Of a DNA stretch of 5,865 nt, positions 5,437 to 5,865 are shown piece after piece. The notes beneath the pieces were generated by a model. It ran no database searches and was not told the DNA's origin. It saw nothing but the letters and a program-made list of their open reading frames with translations. Numbering within the stretch: the first letter of the stretch is position 1; every line of letters begins with the position of its first letter. A program made the translations under genes and the position numbers. The stretch is from an uncultured Sutterella sp. (lineage in GTDB: Bacteria > Pseudomonadota > Gammaproteobacteria > Burkholderiales > Burkholderiaceae_F), in contig CAJJMF010000156.1 of the NCBI GenBank assembly GCA_905192805.1, positions 1 through 5,865 of the forward strand, given 5' to 3'.

Positions 5437-5865
5437 ATGTTTAAGAAGACTCTTGCTGCTGTTGCAGTTCTCGGCGCCTTCGCTGGCTCCGCCATGGCCG
5501 CCAATGTTACCCTCTACGGTGTGGTTGACGAAGCCCTCCAGTATTCCTATACGAAAGCTGGTAAAGCTGATGCCGTCAATTCCTACGGTTTAGCTTCTGG
5601 TATCAACGCTGGTAACCGTTGGGGCCTCAAGGGTGTGGAAGAACTCGGTAACGGATACACCGTTGGCTTCCAGCTCGAATCTGGGTTCTCTGCGGATGAT
5701 GGCGTTTCTGGTCAGGGCTACACCAGCGACAAGGACGGCTCCAAGTCCACCCGACTCTTTGGTCGTGTTGCTTCTTTGTTTGTGACTGGCCCGTTCGGTA
5801 CGTTGGCCGCTGGTCGTGATGGTGCTCTCGACTCTGGTATTGGTACGGTTTCCTACATCTACTCT
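5437..5865 (+). CDS. Gram-negative general porin (porin_4 type), N-terminal part
   Basis: This encodes a trimeric outer-membrane beta-barrel porin for passive uptake of small hydrophilic solutes. Residues 1-21 are a classic signal peptide (MFKK, hydrophobic core, AMA|A cleavage). The mature start VTLYGVVDEALQ is typical of betaproteobacterial porins of the Omp32/OpcP type. It continues with the family's second and third strands, RWGLKGVEELGNG (about 63-75) and FQLESGF, then a loop and TRLFGRVASLFVTGPFGT with AGR, which leads towards the eyelet loop. The 143 residues are the start of a protein normally 340-400 long; the rest lies beyond the window edge. Codons are strongly biased (GGT, GCT, CTC, TCC, AAG, ACC), unlike the genes to the left, indicating very high expression. 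AAGGA at 5425-5429 supports the start. Substrate and paralogue identity cannot be told. Confidence 0.92.
   Translation, partial: MFKKTLAAVAVLGAFAGSAMAANVTLYGVVDEALQYSYTKAGKADAVNSYGLASGINAGNRWGLKGVEELGNGYTVGFQLESGFSADDGVSGQGYTSDKDGSKSTRLFGRVASLFVTGPFGTLAAGRDGALDSGIGTVSYIYS

Overview
The window looks like part of a betaproteobacterial chromosome, most likely Burkholderiales of the Sutterellaceae type (Sutterella/Parasutterella-like). That placement is an inference from the trimeric porin of the Gram-negative porin_4 type at the right end and from protein and codon style; no rRNA or other marker gene is present to confirm it. No tRNA, rRNA, CRISPR array, transposase or phage gene was recognised.

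Layout. (1) 1-55 is an AT-rich stretch that does not continue the reading frame of the gene it runs into. (2) 56-2144 is a same-strand cytochrome c maturation cluster: the C-terminal end of CcmF (heme lyase core), then CcmH (CxxC apocytochrome reductase) and CcmI (TPR apocytochrome chaperone). It ends at a strong intrinsic terminator (2156-2193). Gaps are 16 and 3 nt, so these genes are almost certainly cotranscribed. No ccmG/dsbE lies between ccmF and ccmH, so the order matches nrfE-nrfF-nrfG. (3) 2215-3318 on the minus strand encodes a 367-residue protein. By hand alignment I read it as a degenerate relative of TilS: the fold-level landmarks are kept, but the PP-loop, the HHGL motif and the C-terminal domain are gone. 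It has a very basic N-terminus and ends in QPDLF plus Ser, which resembles a beta-sliding-clamp-binding motif. (4) 3319-3478 is a 160-bp divergent intergenic region. (5) 3479-4963 is tilS, the tRNA-Ile lysidine synthetase, with all its motifs. (6) 4964-5436 is a 473-bp AT-rich non-coding region holding the porin promoter and a long, highly structured porin mRNA leader. (7) 5437-5865 is the N-terminal part of a major outer-membrane porin, cut by the window edge.

How the parts work together. The Ccm block attaches heme to periplasmic c-type cytochromes: CcmI captures the apocytochrome, CcmH reduces its CxxCH thiols, and CcmF ligates heme. TilS makes lysidine at position 34 of the AUA-reading tRNA-Ile, an essential decoding function. 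Its divergent TilS-like neighbour is the most intriguing item. It looks like an old duplicate that has lost ATP-pyrophosphatase chemistry and may have gained a different nucleic-acid or replisome-associated role; the new role is inference only. The porin looks highly expressed, with biased codons, a good ribosome binding site, an extended -10 promoter and two hairpins in the 5' leader.
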